A stretch of DNA of 64,000 nt from an uncultured Lachnospiraceae bacterium. Its GTDB lineage: Bacteria > Bacillota > Clostridia > Lachnospirales > Lachnospiraceae. Shown here piece after piece: positions 43,898 to 52,687 of this stretch (positions within the stretch are counted from its first letter, which is position 1; every line of letters starts with the position of its first letter). Location of the stretch: positions 26,789 to 90,788 of the forward strand of contig CAKREB010000014.1 of the NCBI GenBank assembly GCA_934317005.1. The letters are read 5' to 3'. Made by a program: the position numbers and the translations under genes. The notes under the pieces were generated by a model. That model searched no databases, was not told the DNA's origin, and saw only the letters and a list, made by a program, of their open reading frames with translations.

Positions 43898-45076
43898 ATG
43901 GAAATAAGAGAAGATAATCCGGAAAATCGTATTGACCATATGACTTACTTACCGGACATGGAAGTTTTGGAGTCAGATGTACAGCAAAAGGTCATTGAGC
44001 GTATGGAAGCGTATGATTATGACAAATATACAGCAAAGGATGTTAAGGCAGCATTGAGCCACGAAGTATGTACCGTAGAGGATTTTGAAGCATTGCTTTC
44101 CCCGGCAGCTCTGCCTTTTTTGGAAGAGATGGCACAGCGCGCACAGCGAGAAACGAGAAAGCACTTTGGAAACTCCGTATATATGTTTACACCGCTTTAT
44201 ATTGCGAATTACTGTGAAAATTACTGTATTTATTGTGGATTTAACTGTCATAATAAGATACGCCGTGCCAAGTTAGACGATGCGCAGATCGAACAGGAGA
44301 TGCAGGCAATCGCAAAGACCGGTTTGCAGGAAATTTTGATCCTGACAGGTGAAAGCAAGAAGATGTCGGATGTTGCCTACATCGGACGTGCCTGTGAGAT
44401 TGCCAGAAAATATTTTAAAGTGATCGGTCTGGAGGTGTATCCGATGAATTCGGATGAATATGCCTATTTACATAAATGCGGCGCTGATTACGTCACGGTC
44501 TTTCAGGAAACATACAATTCCGATAAATATGAAACCCTGCATCGTGCCGGTCATAAGCGCATCTTCCCATACCGTCTGAATGCGCAGGAGCGTGCTTTAA
44601 AGGGAGGCATGCGTGGTGTTGGATTCGCTGCGTTACTCGGTCTGGATGATTTCAGAAAGGATGCACTGGCAACAGGATATCATGCCTATCTGTTACAGAG
44701 AAAATATCCGCATGCGGAGATCGCATTCTCCTGTCCGAGACTTCGTCCGATCATTAATAATGATAAGATCAATCCGAAGGATGTGCATGAACCACAGCTT
44801 TTGCAGGTGATCACGGCATATCGTATCTTTATGCCATTTGCCAGCATCACGATCTCGACCAGAGAGTGTGAGCGTGTCAGAAATAATGTCATTAATATTG
44901 CGGCAACCAAGATTTCAGCCGGGGTATCCGTTGGAATCGGGGAACATATCGAAGACAATGACAATGTAGGAGATGCACAGTTTGAAATCTCTGACGGAAG
45001 AAATGTGGAGGAGGTATATCAGGCAATCCAGAGCGAAGGATTACAGCCTGTTATGAGTGACTATATCTATGTGTAA
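43898..45076 (+). CDS. thiH: 2-iminoacetate synthase ThiH (radical SAM)
   Basis: 392-residue radical SAM enzyme that cleaves tyrosine to dehydroglycine (2-iminoacetate) and p-cresol for the thiazole ring. The cluster motif CENYCIYC (Cys 105, 109, 112) is in the block YIANYCENYCIYCGFNC. Other landmarks: ILTGESKK, GLEVYPMNSDEY, VTVFQETYN and SCPRLRP. The start at 43898 is chosen for TGAGGAC six bases upstream; 43886 and earlier starts lack such a site. Its last codons overlap the tenI start, indicating coupling. Confidence 0.95.
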   Translation: MEIREDNPENRIDHMTYLPDMEVLESDVQQKVIERMEAYDYDKYTAKDVKAALSHEVCTVEDFEALLSPAALPFLEEMAQRAQRETRKHFGNSVYMFTPLYIANYCENYCIYCGFNCHNKIRRAKLDDAQIEQEMQAIAKTGLQEILILTGESKKMSDVAYIGRACEIARKYFKVIGLEVYPMNSDEYAYLHKCGADYVTVFQETYNSDKYETLHRAGHKRIFPYRLNAQERALKGGMRGVGFAALLGLDDFRKDALATGYHAYLLQRKYPHAEIAFSCPRLRPIINNDKINPKDVHEPQLLQVITAYRIFMPFASITISTRECERVRNNVINIAATKISAGVSVGIGEHIEDNDNVGDAQFEISDGRNVEEVYQAIQSEGLQPVMSDYIYV

Positions 45077-45674
45077 ATTGATCGCGATCACAAACCGGAC
45101 ATTGTGTAAAGGGAACTTTTTGGGACAGATCGAGCTTTTGGCAAAAGCAGGCGTAGATGCTGTTGTGCTGCGCGAAAAGGATCTTACAGAAAAAGAATAC
45201 GAAAGTCTTGCGAAAAAAGTATATGCAGTCTGTCAAAAATATGGGATAGACTGCATTCTTCATCAGAATGTTGCTGTGGCAAAAAGAATGGGTGTAAAGA
45301 AAATCCACTTATCACTGCCACTGGCACAAAAATACCAGAACGAACTGGATTGGTTTGATACAGTAGGTGTGTCAACACATTCGCTGGAACAGATAGAGGA
45401 AGCACAGAAATGTGGTGCAGACTATGTGTTCTTTGGTCATGTGTTTGCCACCGACTGTAAAAAGGGCGTTTCACCGAGAGGAACCGGACAGCTGCAGGAA
45501 ATGTGCAGTGCAGCTAAAGTACCGGTGTATGCGATCGGTGGAATCACACCGGAAAATGTTGACCAGGCAGTACATGCCGGAGCCTCCGGTGTATGTATGA
45601 TGTCGTATGGAATGCAGGCTTCTATGGAGCAGATTGTGGCATTCCGGGAGAAAATGAAATCTATGCCCGGCTAA
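45069..45674 (+). CDS. tenI: TenI-like thiazole tautomerase (ThiE/TenI family)
   Basis: 201 residues of the ThiE/TenI TIM-barrel family. Thiamin-phosphate synthase ThiE needs the ND and HLGQ-D motifs; here the matching places read LHQNVAVAK and KIHLSLPLA. In contrast, VSTHSLEQI and FGHVFATDCKKG match Bacillus TenI, the thiazole tautomerase that aromatises the ThiG product. So tenI is preferred to thiE. ATG at 45069 overlaps the thiH stop. The 3' ~430 bp are duplicated at 50992-51426. Confidence 0.85.
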   Translation: MCKLIAITNRTLCKGNFLGQIELLAKAGVDAVVLREKDLTEKEYESLAKKVYAVCQKYGIDCILHQNVAVAKRMGVKKIHLSLPLAQKYQNELDWFDTVGVSTHSLEQIEEAQKCGADYVFFGHVFATDCKKGVSPRGTGQLQEMCSAAKVPVYAIGGITPENVDQAVHAGASGVCMMSYGMQASMEQIVAFREKMKSMPG

Positions 45675-45720
45675 AGGTTGTCTGCTTTCCCGAGAAAGCA
45701 TCACTGCAAATGAAGCTGGC

Positions 45721-45750
45721 TTGACGTGTTTCGGAAAAATATTGTACTAT
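45721..45750 (+). promoter_or_regulatory. Promoter for the sigma/anti-sigma pair
   Basis: TTGACG (45721-45726), 18 bp, TACTAT (45745-45750), 54 bases before the start codon. Confidence 0.55.
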
Positions 45751-45803
45751 AGTGCACGTAAGAGTCAGAGGATGTAAGATATACTGAGGGAGAAAAACTG
45801 ATT

Positions 45804-46424
45804 ATGGAGAGGATAGAAAGAGTCAACAGGAAGAGAGGCTTTTGGACCAGTGTAGGTACCTTTCTGCTAAAGATAATTGCAAAGTACCAATGGCACAGAA
45901 GCAGTGCCCTGACATCGAAGGATATTTCAAAAGGAACCGTACAGGAACTGACGAATGTACTGGCAGAAAGAATTTTGAATCTATATGGAGATGGAATCTT
46001 ACGGTTGTCCTATTCCTATGTACATAATATGTTTGATGCAGAAGAAATATTGGGTGATGTTGTCATGAAATATCTACAGGCAAGACCGGAGTTTAAGGAT
46101 GATGCACATGAGAAGGCATGGCTTTTGAAAGTAACGGCAAACTTAAGTAAGAACCGTATCGCATATAATAAAGTGAGAGAAACGGATGAACTAAGTGATA
46201 CACTGGAAGCACAGCATAGGGAGGATCTGTCGTTTGTATGGGAGGCAGTTAAGCAGCTTCCGCAGAAGTATCGTGCAGCTATTCATCTTTTTTATTATGA
46301 AGGCTATGCAACGGCAGACATTGCCCGGATATTGAGCCGTAAGGAAAGCAGTGTGCGTTCTGATCTGCGTCGTGGAAGAGAACGTTTAAAACTGATATTA
46401 AAGGAGGAGTATGATTTTGAGTAA
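45804..46424 (+). CDS. ECF-type RNA polymerase sigma factor
   Basis: 206 residues. Sigma-70 region 2 (LRLSYSYVHNMFDAEEILGDV, core YSYVHNMFDAEEI, about 68-95) and region 4 (VWEAVKQLPQKYRAAIHLFY, YATADIARIL, VRSDLRRGRERL, about 145-200) are both present. An N-terminal extension of some 55 residues with a basic start and hydrophobic WTSVGTFLLKIIAKY is longer than usual. The next gene overlaps by 14 bases and encodes a membrane anti-sigma-like protein, so the pair probably responds to an envelope signal. Confidence 0.88.
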   Translation: MERIERVNRKRGFWTSVGTFLLKIIAKYQWHRSSALTSKDISKGTVQELTNVLAERILNLYGDGILRLSYSYVHNMFDAEEILGDVVMKYLQARPEFKDDAHEKAWLLKVTANLSKNRIAYNKVRETDELSDTLEAQHREDLSFVWEAVKQLPQKYRAAIHLFYYEGYATADIARILSRKESSVRSDLRRGRERLKLILKEEYDFE

Positions 46425-47073
46425 ACGGTATCGTGAAATTATGGATCAGATCGTTGTTACGGAAGAAATGCGACACCGCATTTTGAAAAAAGTACAATCT
46501 CCTAAGAGAAAAATGGTTTCAGTGTATCAAGATCATATCGGTAAGGCAGTGGCAGCAGCGGCATGTATTCTTATTCTGATAGGCGGTATATGGATTGGTA
46601 TGCATTGGAAGCAGCCGGACAATTCCAATGTACAGGTAGCAGACCAGATGACACCTTCACCAACGGAGGAAGCGGATGTAATCGCACCAAGTGAAATTGT
46701 AACATGCAAAGATCTGGAAGCCTTGTCAAAGGAGATGGGATATACCGTAATGGAACCGAAAAAGCTGCCATTTGAGCCGGAACAGACGGAATATACTTCG
46801 CAGTGGGGAGAATTTGCCCAGATTCTTTATACGAAAGGCAAGAACAGTATTATGTACCGTCAGTCAAAGGAGAAAGGAGATGTTTCCGGGGACTTTAATA
46901 CATATCAAAGTGAGGAAGAAAAGCAGATTGGAGACTGGAGTGTTACTTTGAAAGGAGACGGAAAGCACGTTTCCCTGGCAGTATGGGAGGATACGGCATA
47001 TTCCTATTCGATTTCTTTTGATATGACGATATCGAAAAAAGAAGCGGTAAAAGTAATACAAAGCATTCAATAA
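46411..47073 (+). CDS. Membrane-anchored anti-sigma-like protein (DUF4367-type C-terminus)
   Basis: 220 residues: cytoplasmic N-terminus (SKRYREIMDQIVVTEEMRHR, where the sigma factor could bind), one membrane helix (about 48-66, AVAAAACILILIGGIWIG), a Pro/Thr linker, and an extracellular DUF4367-like domain (LEALSKEMGYTVMEPKKLPF, QWGEFAQILY). The AAAGGAGG site fits either ATG 46411 or TTG 46417. The overlap with the sigma gene and topology make it the likely anti-sigma factor (inference from layout). Confidence 0.8.
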   Translation: MILSKRYREIMDQIVVTEEMRHRILKKVQSPKRKMVSVYQDHIGKAVAAAACILILIGGIWIGMHWKQPDNSNVQVADQMTPSPTEEADVIAPSEIVTCKDLEALSKEMGYTVMEPKKLPFEPEQTEYTSQWGEFAQILYTKGKNSIMYRQSKEKGDVSGDFNTYQSEEEKQIGDWSVTLKGDGKHVSLAVWEDTAYSYSISFDMTISKKEAVKVIQSIQ

Positions 47074-47102
47074 AAATATGGAGATTATTGAGAGAAATGA
47101 GA

Positions 47103-47144
47103 AACTTTCGCAGGATCAGATGTTTGATCTGCGGAAGTTTTTTT
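47103..47144 (+). terminator. Terminator after the sigma/anti-sigma operon
   Basis: AACTTTCGCAG(G)ATCA pairs with TGATCTGCGGAAGTT, six-base loop, seven Ts. Confidence 0.85.
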
Positions 47145-47150
47145 CGTGGA

Positions 47151-47240
47151 ATAGGAAACTGTTCGTATCGTAGTGGTATGCCAACAAGAATCGCTTGCGA
47201 TTCTTGCAGAGAGAATGCGCCGACATTCTCTCTTTTCGTG
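47151..47240 (+). repeat. Dispersed hairpin element, copy at 47.2 kb
   Basis: Head AGGAAACTGTTCGTATCGTA then GTGGTATGCCAACAAGAAT, a first hairpin CAAGAATCG / CGATTCTTG and a second GAGAGAATG / CATTCTCTC with TTTTC. The same head and layout recur at 55998 and, reversed, at 53592. Confidence 0.7.
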
Positions 47241-47475
47241 TTAGAAAAAAATTAAAAATAATGCAACATTTTATCCACCTGAGCTGTTTATAAAGTAGAA
47301 CAGCATAAAAGCTGTTACTTCAAAAAATGATCTGACCGCCTTTACAAAGCATAAAACGGGCATCAGCTGAGCCTGCAGTATGCATCGTAAAAGGTCAGAA
47401 ATGTTATCAATGTACTCTGCAGATCTTTTTGAAATAAGATATTTTGTGGGGATGCAAAAAGAAAGGTGGATTTTT
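47241..47475 (+). other. 235-base leader before the DUF4358 gene
   Basis: No gene on either strand that I can support. TCTGACC (near 47331) and GGTCAGA (near 47394) could close a long stem, and GCTGTT/AACAGC repeats lie around 47283-47320, so the leader may be structured; it matches no riboswitch I recognise. Confidence 0.3.
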
Positions 47476-48102
47476 ATGAGAAAGAAATTAATGGCAATGA
47501 CAATGGCAGCAGTAATGGTGGCAACAGGCTTTTGCAGCACTGCGGTATCAGCAAAAACAGTAGAAGGCACATCTGGGGTGAACACAGTATGTACCATACA
47601 AAAAACGGTTGTACATACAGGAAAGAAGACAAAGGCACTTCGTGCGGAGGATGTACTCTCTAAGATGAAAAAGAGCATGAAATCAAGCTATACCTGTGAT
47701 GCAAAGTTAAAGGCAGAAGATGGCATCAGCTATTATGGACTGGATAAAAAGAAAGTAGAAAGCATGGCATATGAAGCAAATAGCAATTCCAGTCTGAATA
47801 TGGATGTGGCTGTGATTGTCAAAGTAAAGAAAGGGTATGCAAAAACGGCACAGAAAAAACTGCAAAAAGGATTGGATCAGACAGTGGATTACAACAAACT
47901 GTATGACATGGATGGCTTCCGTGTTAGTCAGGCAAGGATTTTTGTAAGCGGAAACTATGTTGGAATGTTTATCCTGGGGAAAAGGTCATCCGGGAATGCA
48001 CAGCAGCAGGCGAAACAGGCAAAATCAGAGGCAGCAAAGATTGATAAAGCATGGAAATCTGTGTTTGGCGGCAAAGTAAAGAATCTGGCAAAGGTATCAT
48101 AA
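47476..48102 (+). CDS. Secreted DUF4358-domain protein
   Basis: 208 residues: signal peptide MRKKLMAMTMAAVMVATGF with cleavage near AVSA-K, then a DUF4358-like domain (GISYYGLDKKKVESMAYEA, VIVKVKKG, FRVSQARIFVSGNYVG) and a C-terminal Ala/Gln/Lys stretch. DUF4358 proteins of Clostridia are often encoded with MBOAT acyltransferases, as here. GAAAGGTGG precedes the ATG at 47476. Exact role unknown; perhaps part of a surface O-acylation set. Confidence 0.8.
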   Translation: MRKKLMAMTMAAVMVATGFCSTAVSAKTVEGTSGVNTVCTIQKTVVHTGKKTKALRAEDVLSKMKKSMKSSYTCDAKLKAEDGISYYGLDKKKVESMAYEANSNSSLNMDVAVIVKVKKGYAKTAQKKLQKGLDQTVDYNKLYDMDGFRVSQARIFVSGNYVGMFILGKRSSGNAQQQAKQAKSEAAKIDKAWKSVFGGKVKNLAKVS

Positions 48103-48225
48103 AGGACAGAATATCTGCGTGGAAATTGTAGGATACTTTCTGCTACATTGTGCGGCATGCACCTCTATCTTGGAATGCAGAAAAATACAATCCGTATAAA
48201 AAGCAGCGCAGGAATGGAGACTAAA

Positions 48226-49647
48226 ATGATTTTTTCAAGTATAACATTTTTATTGTATTTTTTACCAATTACATTGATGCTGTATTATTTGGCACCGAAA
48301 AGATGCAAAAACGGGGTTCTTTTCTTATGCAGTTTGTTTTTTTATGCGTGGGGAGAGCCGGTGTATGTTAGTCTGATGCTGTTTTCTACAGCATTAGATT
48401 ATACATGTGGCAGACTGATTGACAAAAATCGTGGAACGGTATGGGCAAAGTTTTTTTTGATGGTATCGGTTGTGGTTAATTTAGGAATGTTGTGTACATT
48501 TAAATATAGTGGAATGTTTGCAAGAGCTGTGCAGCATTTTTTCCATTATTCCCTTGCGATACCATCGTTAGCACTGCCGATCGGAATCTCTTTTTATACG
48601 TTTCAGACAATGAGTTACTCGATTGATGTTTATAGAAATGTAGTTCCGGTACAAAAAAATATCCTGTCATTTGGAACATATGTAACCTTATTTCCACAGT
48701 TGATCGCAGGACCGATCGTGCGTTACGAGACAGTAGCAAAGGAAATTGACCATAGAGAGCATTCCTTTGATGGATTTTCCTATGGTGTCCGGAGGTTTAT
48801 CTGTGGACTGGCAAAGAAAGTGCTGCTCGCTAATAATATTGGTTTGTTGTGGGAAAAGGGATCTACTCAGATTTTACAGGGGAACGGTTCTGTTTTTATG
48901 GCATGGCTTTCGCTGGCGGCATATGGATTTCAGATCTATTTTGATTTTTCGGGATATTCTGATATGGCAATTGGTCTTGGCAGTATGTTTGGTTTTCATT
49001 TTTGTGAAAATTTTCAGTATCCTTTTTTGGCAGAAAGCATCACGGAATTTTGGCGTAGATGGCATATTTCTCTGGGAAGCTGGTTTCGGGATTATGTCTA
49101 TATTCCATTGGGAGGCAGCAGAAAGGGACTGGCGAGGCAGTTGCTCAATATCGCCATCGTATGGTTCTTGACCGGCTTGTGGCACGGAGCATCCGGAAAT
49201 TTCATTTTGTGGGGAATCTATTTTGGGATTCTTCTTGTGATAGAAAAAGTATTCCTTTTGCGGCTTCTGGCGAAGCTGCCCCATGGTCTGGGAAAGGTTT
49301 ATATGTATCTATGCGTGACGGCGAGCTGGGTGCTGTTTGCTTTTACAGACCGCATGCAGGGCTTGGAATATTTTAAGACAATGATCGGCAGGGGACAGAC
49401 GGTTGTATGGAATCATGAAAGTATGTATCTGTTTGTATCCTATCTGCCGCTGTGCATCATTTGTCTGCTTGCGGCAACACCATTAGGAAGCAGAATATAT
49501 CAGTCTATCGTTTCGCTAAGCAGTAAAAGGAAGCTGTCTTTTTGTCTGGGAACCGGAGAAATTATAGTGATGACAGCTCTGCTTCTGTTAAGTATTACAT
49601 ATCTGATCAGTGGTTCTTATAATCCATTTTTATATTTCCGCTTCTGA
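48226..49647 (+). CDS. MBOAT-family O-acyltransferase (AlgI/DltB-like)
   Basis: 473-residue polytopic membrane acyltransferase. AlgI-type blocks: IFSSITFLLYFLPITLMLYY (start), FFYAWGEP, LPIGISFYTFQTMSY, IAGPIVRY, EFWRRWHISLGSWFRDYVYI (core WRRWHISL) and the catalytic His in LTGLWHGAS (~319). Passes acyl groups across the membrane to acylate a surface polymer. The ATG at 48226 follows ATGGAG. Works with the DHHW/AlgX-like protein encoded next. Confidence 0.93.
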   Translation: MIFSSITFLLYFLPITLMLYYLAPKRCKNGVLFLCSLFFYAWGEPVYVSLMLFSTALDYTCGRLIDKNRGTVWAKFFLMVSVVVNLGMLCTFKYSGMFARAVQHFFHYSLAIPSLALPIGISFYTFQTMSYSIDVYRNVVPVQKNILSFGTYVTLFPQLIAGPIVRYETVAKEIDHREHSFDGFSYGVRRFICGLAKKVLLANNIGLLWEKGSTQILQGNGSVFMAWLSLAAYGFQIYFDFSGYSDMAIGLGSMFGFHFCENFQYPFLAESITEFWRRWHISLGSWFRDYVYIPLGGSRKGLARQLLNIAIVWFLTGLWHGASGNFILWGIYFGILLVIEKVFLLRLLAKLPHGLGKVYMYLCVTASWVLFAFTDRMQGLEYFKTMIGRGQTVVWNHESMYLFVSYLPLCIICLLAATPLGSRIYQSIVSLSSKRKLSFCLGTGEIIVMTALLLLSITYLISGSYNPFLYFRF

Positions 49648-49759
49648 TCGAGATATAAGAACTCCAAAATTCAGGTGCTTCGCATCTGACGCACGTTGTG
49701 CTTTATGAATTTGTGATATGATGTTTTTTGCAATCAATGGAAAGGAATGCAGGATTAAT

Positions 49760-50863
49760 ATGAAAAATCGGATCATAGCAGGATGGTTTGTAATGCTGTT
49801 ACTCGGCATGGCAGTATGGGGGATCGTCACACCGGACAGGGAATATTCGGAACAGGAAAAAAGAAATCTGATGCAAAGGGAAGAAATCTTAAAAGATACG
49901 GGCAAATGGGGAAAAAAGCTTGGAAAAAATATAGAATCGTATCTGACAGATCAGTTTCCGAAACGCGATCAGTTTGTCACAATCAGGACAATGGCGGATA
50001 TTTCCCTTGGAAAGCGGGAAGTGAACAATGTATTTATTGGGAAAGATCATTATTTGATCGATACATTTTCAAGTTATGATAAAAAAATATGGAAGCGTAA
50101 TCTACGAAAATTAAAGCACTTTGAAAAAAGGTTGTCCAAAGAAAAAATCAGCAGTCAGGTCATTCTGGTGCCGGCAGCGGTCGAGATACTGAATAAAAAA
50201 CTGCCGGCATATGCGTGCCACTGCAGCCAGAAAAAATTGATTCAGGAGGCAAAGCAGGAGGTACCGGAAGTGATTGATATTACCAATGTGCTGAGAAAGC
50301 ATGCTTCAGAACAAATTTATTACCGCTCGGATCATCACTGGACAAGTGAGGGGGCATATTATGCATATGTGCAGTGGAAGCAGACGGCTGGACAAAAGGC
50401 TGCTCCACTTTCTGGATGGAAAAAAGAGACATTGTGCAGTAATTTTAAAGGAACGACATGGGCAAAAACCAGCCTTCCCGGAAAGGAATATGAGGATCGG
50501 ATTACAGGCTATTATCATAATAAGAATCGAAAGGTATCGTATAATGGCGGAAATTATGTTTCTTCTTCTATTTATGAAAAGAAATACTTAAAAGGAAAAG
50601 ACCAGTACGGTGTGTTTTTTAATTCAAATCAAGTGCTGACAACGATACCCGGTGGTGGAAAGTCAGGAAAATTGCTGCTTGTTAAGGATTCCTATGCCAA
50701 TACATTTGCACAGTTTGTAATAGACGATTATAAGGAAATACAGATGATTGATATGCGCTTTTTCCGCGGCGACTTGGCATCATATGTTACGAGTAATCAT
50801 TTTGATGATGTTTTGGTTTTATATGGCTGCAGTGGATTTGCGACAGAAGAGAAGCGTTTTTGA
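49760..50863 (+). CDS. DHHW-family (AlgX/AlgJ-like) O-acetyltransferase partner
   Basis: 367 residues. N-terminal membrane anchor (about 5-25), then an SGNH-hydrolase-like domain with RSDHHWTSEGAYYAY (about 189-203; the D-H-x-W signature) and VLLVKDSYANTF-like LLLVKDSYANTF, where the Ser would be the nucleophile. These proteins finish acetyl transfer outside the cell, started by the MBOAT protein. AGGA site before ATG 49760. Ends before a strong terminator, closing the DUF4358-MBOAT-DHHW set. Confidence 0.88.
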   Translation: MKNRIIAGWFVMLLLGMAVWGIVTPDREYSEQEKRNLMQREEILKDTGKWGKKLGKNIESYLTDQFPKRDQFVTIRTMADISLGKREVNNVFIGKDHYLIDTFSSYDKKIWKRNLRKLKHFEKRLSKEKISSQVILVPAAVEILNKKLPAYACHCSQKKLIQEAKQEVPEVIDITNVLRKHASEQIYYRSDHHWTSEGAYYAYVQWKQTAGQKAAPLSGWKKETLCSNFKGTTWAKTSLPGKEYEDRITGYYHNKNRKVSYNGGNYVSSSIYEKKYLKGKDQYGVFFNSNQVLTTIPGGGKSGKLLLVKDSYANTFAQFVIDDYKEIQMIDMRFFRGDLASYVTSNHFDDVLVLYGCSGFATEEKRF

Positions 50864-50942
50864 TCGCGTATGATTTCTGCTATTGGGTGAATGATGAGAG
50901 ATAGAACGCATTATCTCTGCTGTTTTTGTGATTTTTAGAAAG

Positions 50943-50986
50943 GCCCTGTAAAACAATTGGTATCTGTATTGTTTTACAGGGCTTTT
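50943..50986 (+). terminator. Terminator after the DHHW gene
   Basis: Perfect 15-bp stem GCCCTGTAAAACAAT / ATTGTTTTACAGGGC followed by TTTT. The duplicated tenI segment begins about six bases after it. Confidence 0.88.
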
Positions 50987-50991
50987 AGCAA

Positions 50992-51433
50992 ATATGCAGT
51001 CTGTCAACAATATGGGACAGACTGCATTCTTCATCAGAATGTTGCCGTGGCAAAAAGAATAGGTGTAAAAAAAATCCATTTATCACTGCCACTGGCACAA
51101 AAATACCAGAACGAACTGGATTGGTTTGATACAGTAGGTGTGTCAACACATTCGCTGGAACAGATAGAGGAAGCACAGAAATGTGGTGCAGACTATGTGT
51201 TCTTTGGTCATGTGTTTGCCACCGACTGTAAAAAGGGCGTTTCACCGAGAGGAACCGGACAGCTGCAGGAAATGTGCAGTGCAGCTAAAGTACCGGTGTA
51301 TGCGATCGGTGGAATCACATCGGAAAATGCTGACCAGGCAGTACATGCCGGAGCCTCAGGTGTATGTATGATGTTGTATGGAATGCAGGCTTCGATGGAG
51401 CAGATTGTGACATTCCGGGAGAAATTGTGCTAA
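50992..51433 (+). pseudogene. Duplicate 3' part of tenI
   Basis: From ATATGCAGT at 50992 to about 51426 the sequence repeats 45221-45655 (constant offset 5771) with roughly fourteen base changes and a central ~280-bp block that is identical. It encodes the last ~150 residues of the tenautomerase-like protein (including FGHVFATDCKKG) but lacks the first ~50, a start codon and a ribosome site. Seven of the changes lie at the two ends, so the middle may be kept equal by gene conversion. No promoter is seen; the preceding terminator should block read-through. Confidence 0.88.
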
Positions 51434-51451
51434 GATTCCCTATAAAATAGA

Positions 51452-51505
51452 TTCCCCCTTCAAACGGAGCGACAGTATATGGTTTCCGTTCGAAGGGGGA
51501 TACAT
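51452..51505. terminator. Bidirectional terminator between the tenI duplicate and the secreted-protein operon
   Basis: TTCCCCCTTC...AAACGGA pairs with TTCCGTT...CGAAGGGGGA in a long GC-rich stem. Confidence 0.75.
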
Positions 51506-51524
51506 TTTAGAATATTTTGTAGGA

Positions 51525-52670
51525 TTAATATTGGATGGTTAAGTTTTTACTGATTCCTGATTTGATCAGTAATTTTTTATAGGTTCCTTTTTTTCCGGCA
51601 GGAACCTTTACCTGTGGATCTGTATTTCCCTTAGCAAAAGCATTTTTTCCGATAGAATTTGTTTTTAATTGCTGTGATCGGATATCGATTGTTTTCAGAT
51701 TTTGACAACCCCTAAATGCATTCTTACCGATTTTGGTAATATTTTTTCCAATGATCACTTTTTTCAATTTCTTTTCATTTGCAAATGCAGAGGAAGAAAC
51801 TTCTGTTACCTGAAAGGTATAAGAATTCCACTTGATTGTCTGAGGGATAGTGCAGCTTGCAGTTTTCTTTTTGTGTTTTACTACGGATACAGTCCCTTTG
51901 GATTTATCAGATTTTGTTACTTTATAAGTGACTCCTTTTATTGTTCTGGTACTTCCGGCAGCAGGAACTTTAGGAAGTACATAGGCACTGTCTGTCGGGG
52001 ATTGATCACCATAGTTATAGTTGAAACCGGTTACGGTAAATGTAACGCTGATACTTTCTTTTCCGGTTCCTTTCAGTAGTTTATAGCCATTTTCTTTTTT
52101 CTTTAATCCCTTTTTCTCTAACTGTTCTACTAATGGTGCTCTCCAGCCGTTGATCAAAAGCAGATCCATACCGCCTCTGAGGTATGGCGCTTCGTCTTCC
52201 ATGTATCCCTCGTTATAATCTGCAATTTTCTTACCATTTATTGAGAAAGAAACATTTTCAAATTTTATGACATCATTTAATGGAATATCAGTTGCAACAT
52301 GAAGCTGTGAGATGTCGGTTTCTCCATCGAACTTTGCGTTATCTAAAGAAACAGTATAGGTTCCATTGCCGGTAATCTTAACATCTGTAAAGATTCCTTC
52401 ATATTTTTTACCGTGTGCTGATGAATCTGCAGCAATCAGGGCGTTTGCCTTATTCGTTCCATAATATGCATTTGACTTTTTATCAAAATAGGCAAAACGG
52501 TTGATCCATGCTTTAGTACAGGTTTGGATTCCCAATGCAGCATGATAGGTACCATTGAGATCAACATATTTTGCAGCTTTGCATTCTTTGGTGTCAGTCA
52601 GGACTACCCCGCAGCTAAGCAGTGCGAAAGTCATCCCAAGGCTAATGAATTTTTTCGTTCTATTTTTCAT
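51525..52670 (-). CDS. Secreted protein with N-terminal paralogous domain and BspA-like leucine-rich repeat end
   Basis: 381 residues. Signal peptide (about 1-32, KKFISLGMTFALLSCGVVLT). Residues ~35-245 form a domain shared with the upstream gene product: TYHAALGIQTCTKAWINRFA, ISQLHVATDIPLNDVIKFEN, YMEDEAPYLRGGMDLLLING, ISVTFTVTGFNYN. A Lys/Thr-rich spacer is followed by a BspA-type LRR (VIIGKNITKIGKNAFRGCQN) at ~300-350 and a PAGKKGTYKKLL end. No anchor is visible, so it is secreted or held through its LRR. The shared domain resembles uncharacterised extracellular beta-sandwich modules of Lachnospiraceae; function not known. Confidence 0.75.
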   Translation of the reverse strand: MKNRTKKFISLGMTFALLSCGVVLTDTKECKAAKYVDLNGTYHAALGIQTCTKAWINRFAYFDKKSNAYYGTNKANALIAADSSAHGKKYEGIFTDVKITGNGTYTVSLDNAKFDGETDISQLHVATDIPLNDVIKFENVSFSINGKKIADYNEGYMEDEAPYLRGGMDLLLINGWRAPLVEQLEKKGLKKKENGYKLLKGTGKESISVTFTVTGFNYNYGDQSPTDSAYVLPKVPAAGSTRTIKGVTYKVTKSDKSKGTVSVVKHKKKTASCTIPQTIKWNSYTFQVTEVSSSAFANEKKLKKVIIGKNITKIGKNAFRGCQNLKTIDIRSQQLKTNSIGKNAFAKGNTDPQVKVPAGKKGTYKKLLIKSGISKNLTIQY

Positions 52671-52687
52671 AGATTTTACCTCCGATT

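Noticed and set aside
45069..45674. Calling this gene thiE (thiamin-phosphate synthase)
   Set aside because: The ThiE substrate motifs (ND and HLGQ-D) are not kept, whereas TenI signatures such as FGHVF-x-TDCKKG are present.
47241..47475. c-di-GMP or other known riboswitch before the DUF4358 gene
   Set aside because: The GGGACGCAAAGCC-type core of c-di-GMP switches and other familiar blocks are missing; only generic inverted repeats are visible.
47271..47678. 135-codon - strand frame before and into the DUF4358 gene
   Set aside because: Opposes the signal peptide coding of the secreted protein and has no ribosome site or similarity.
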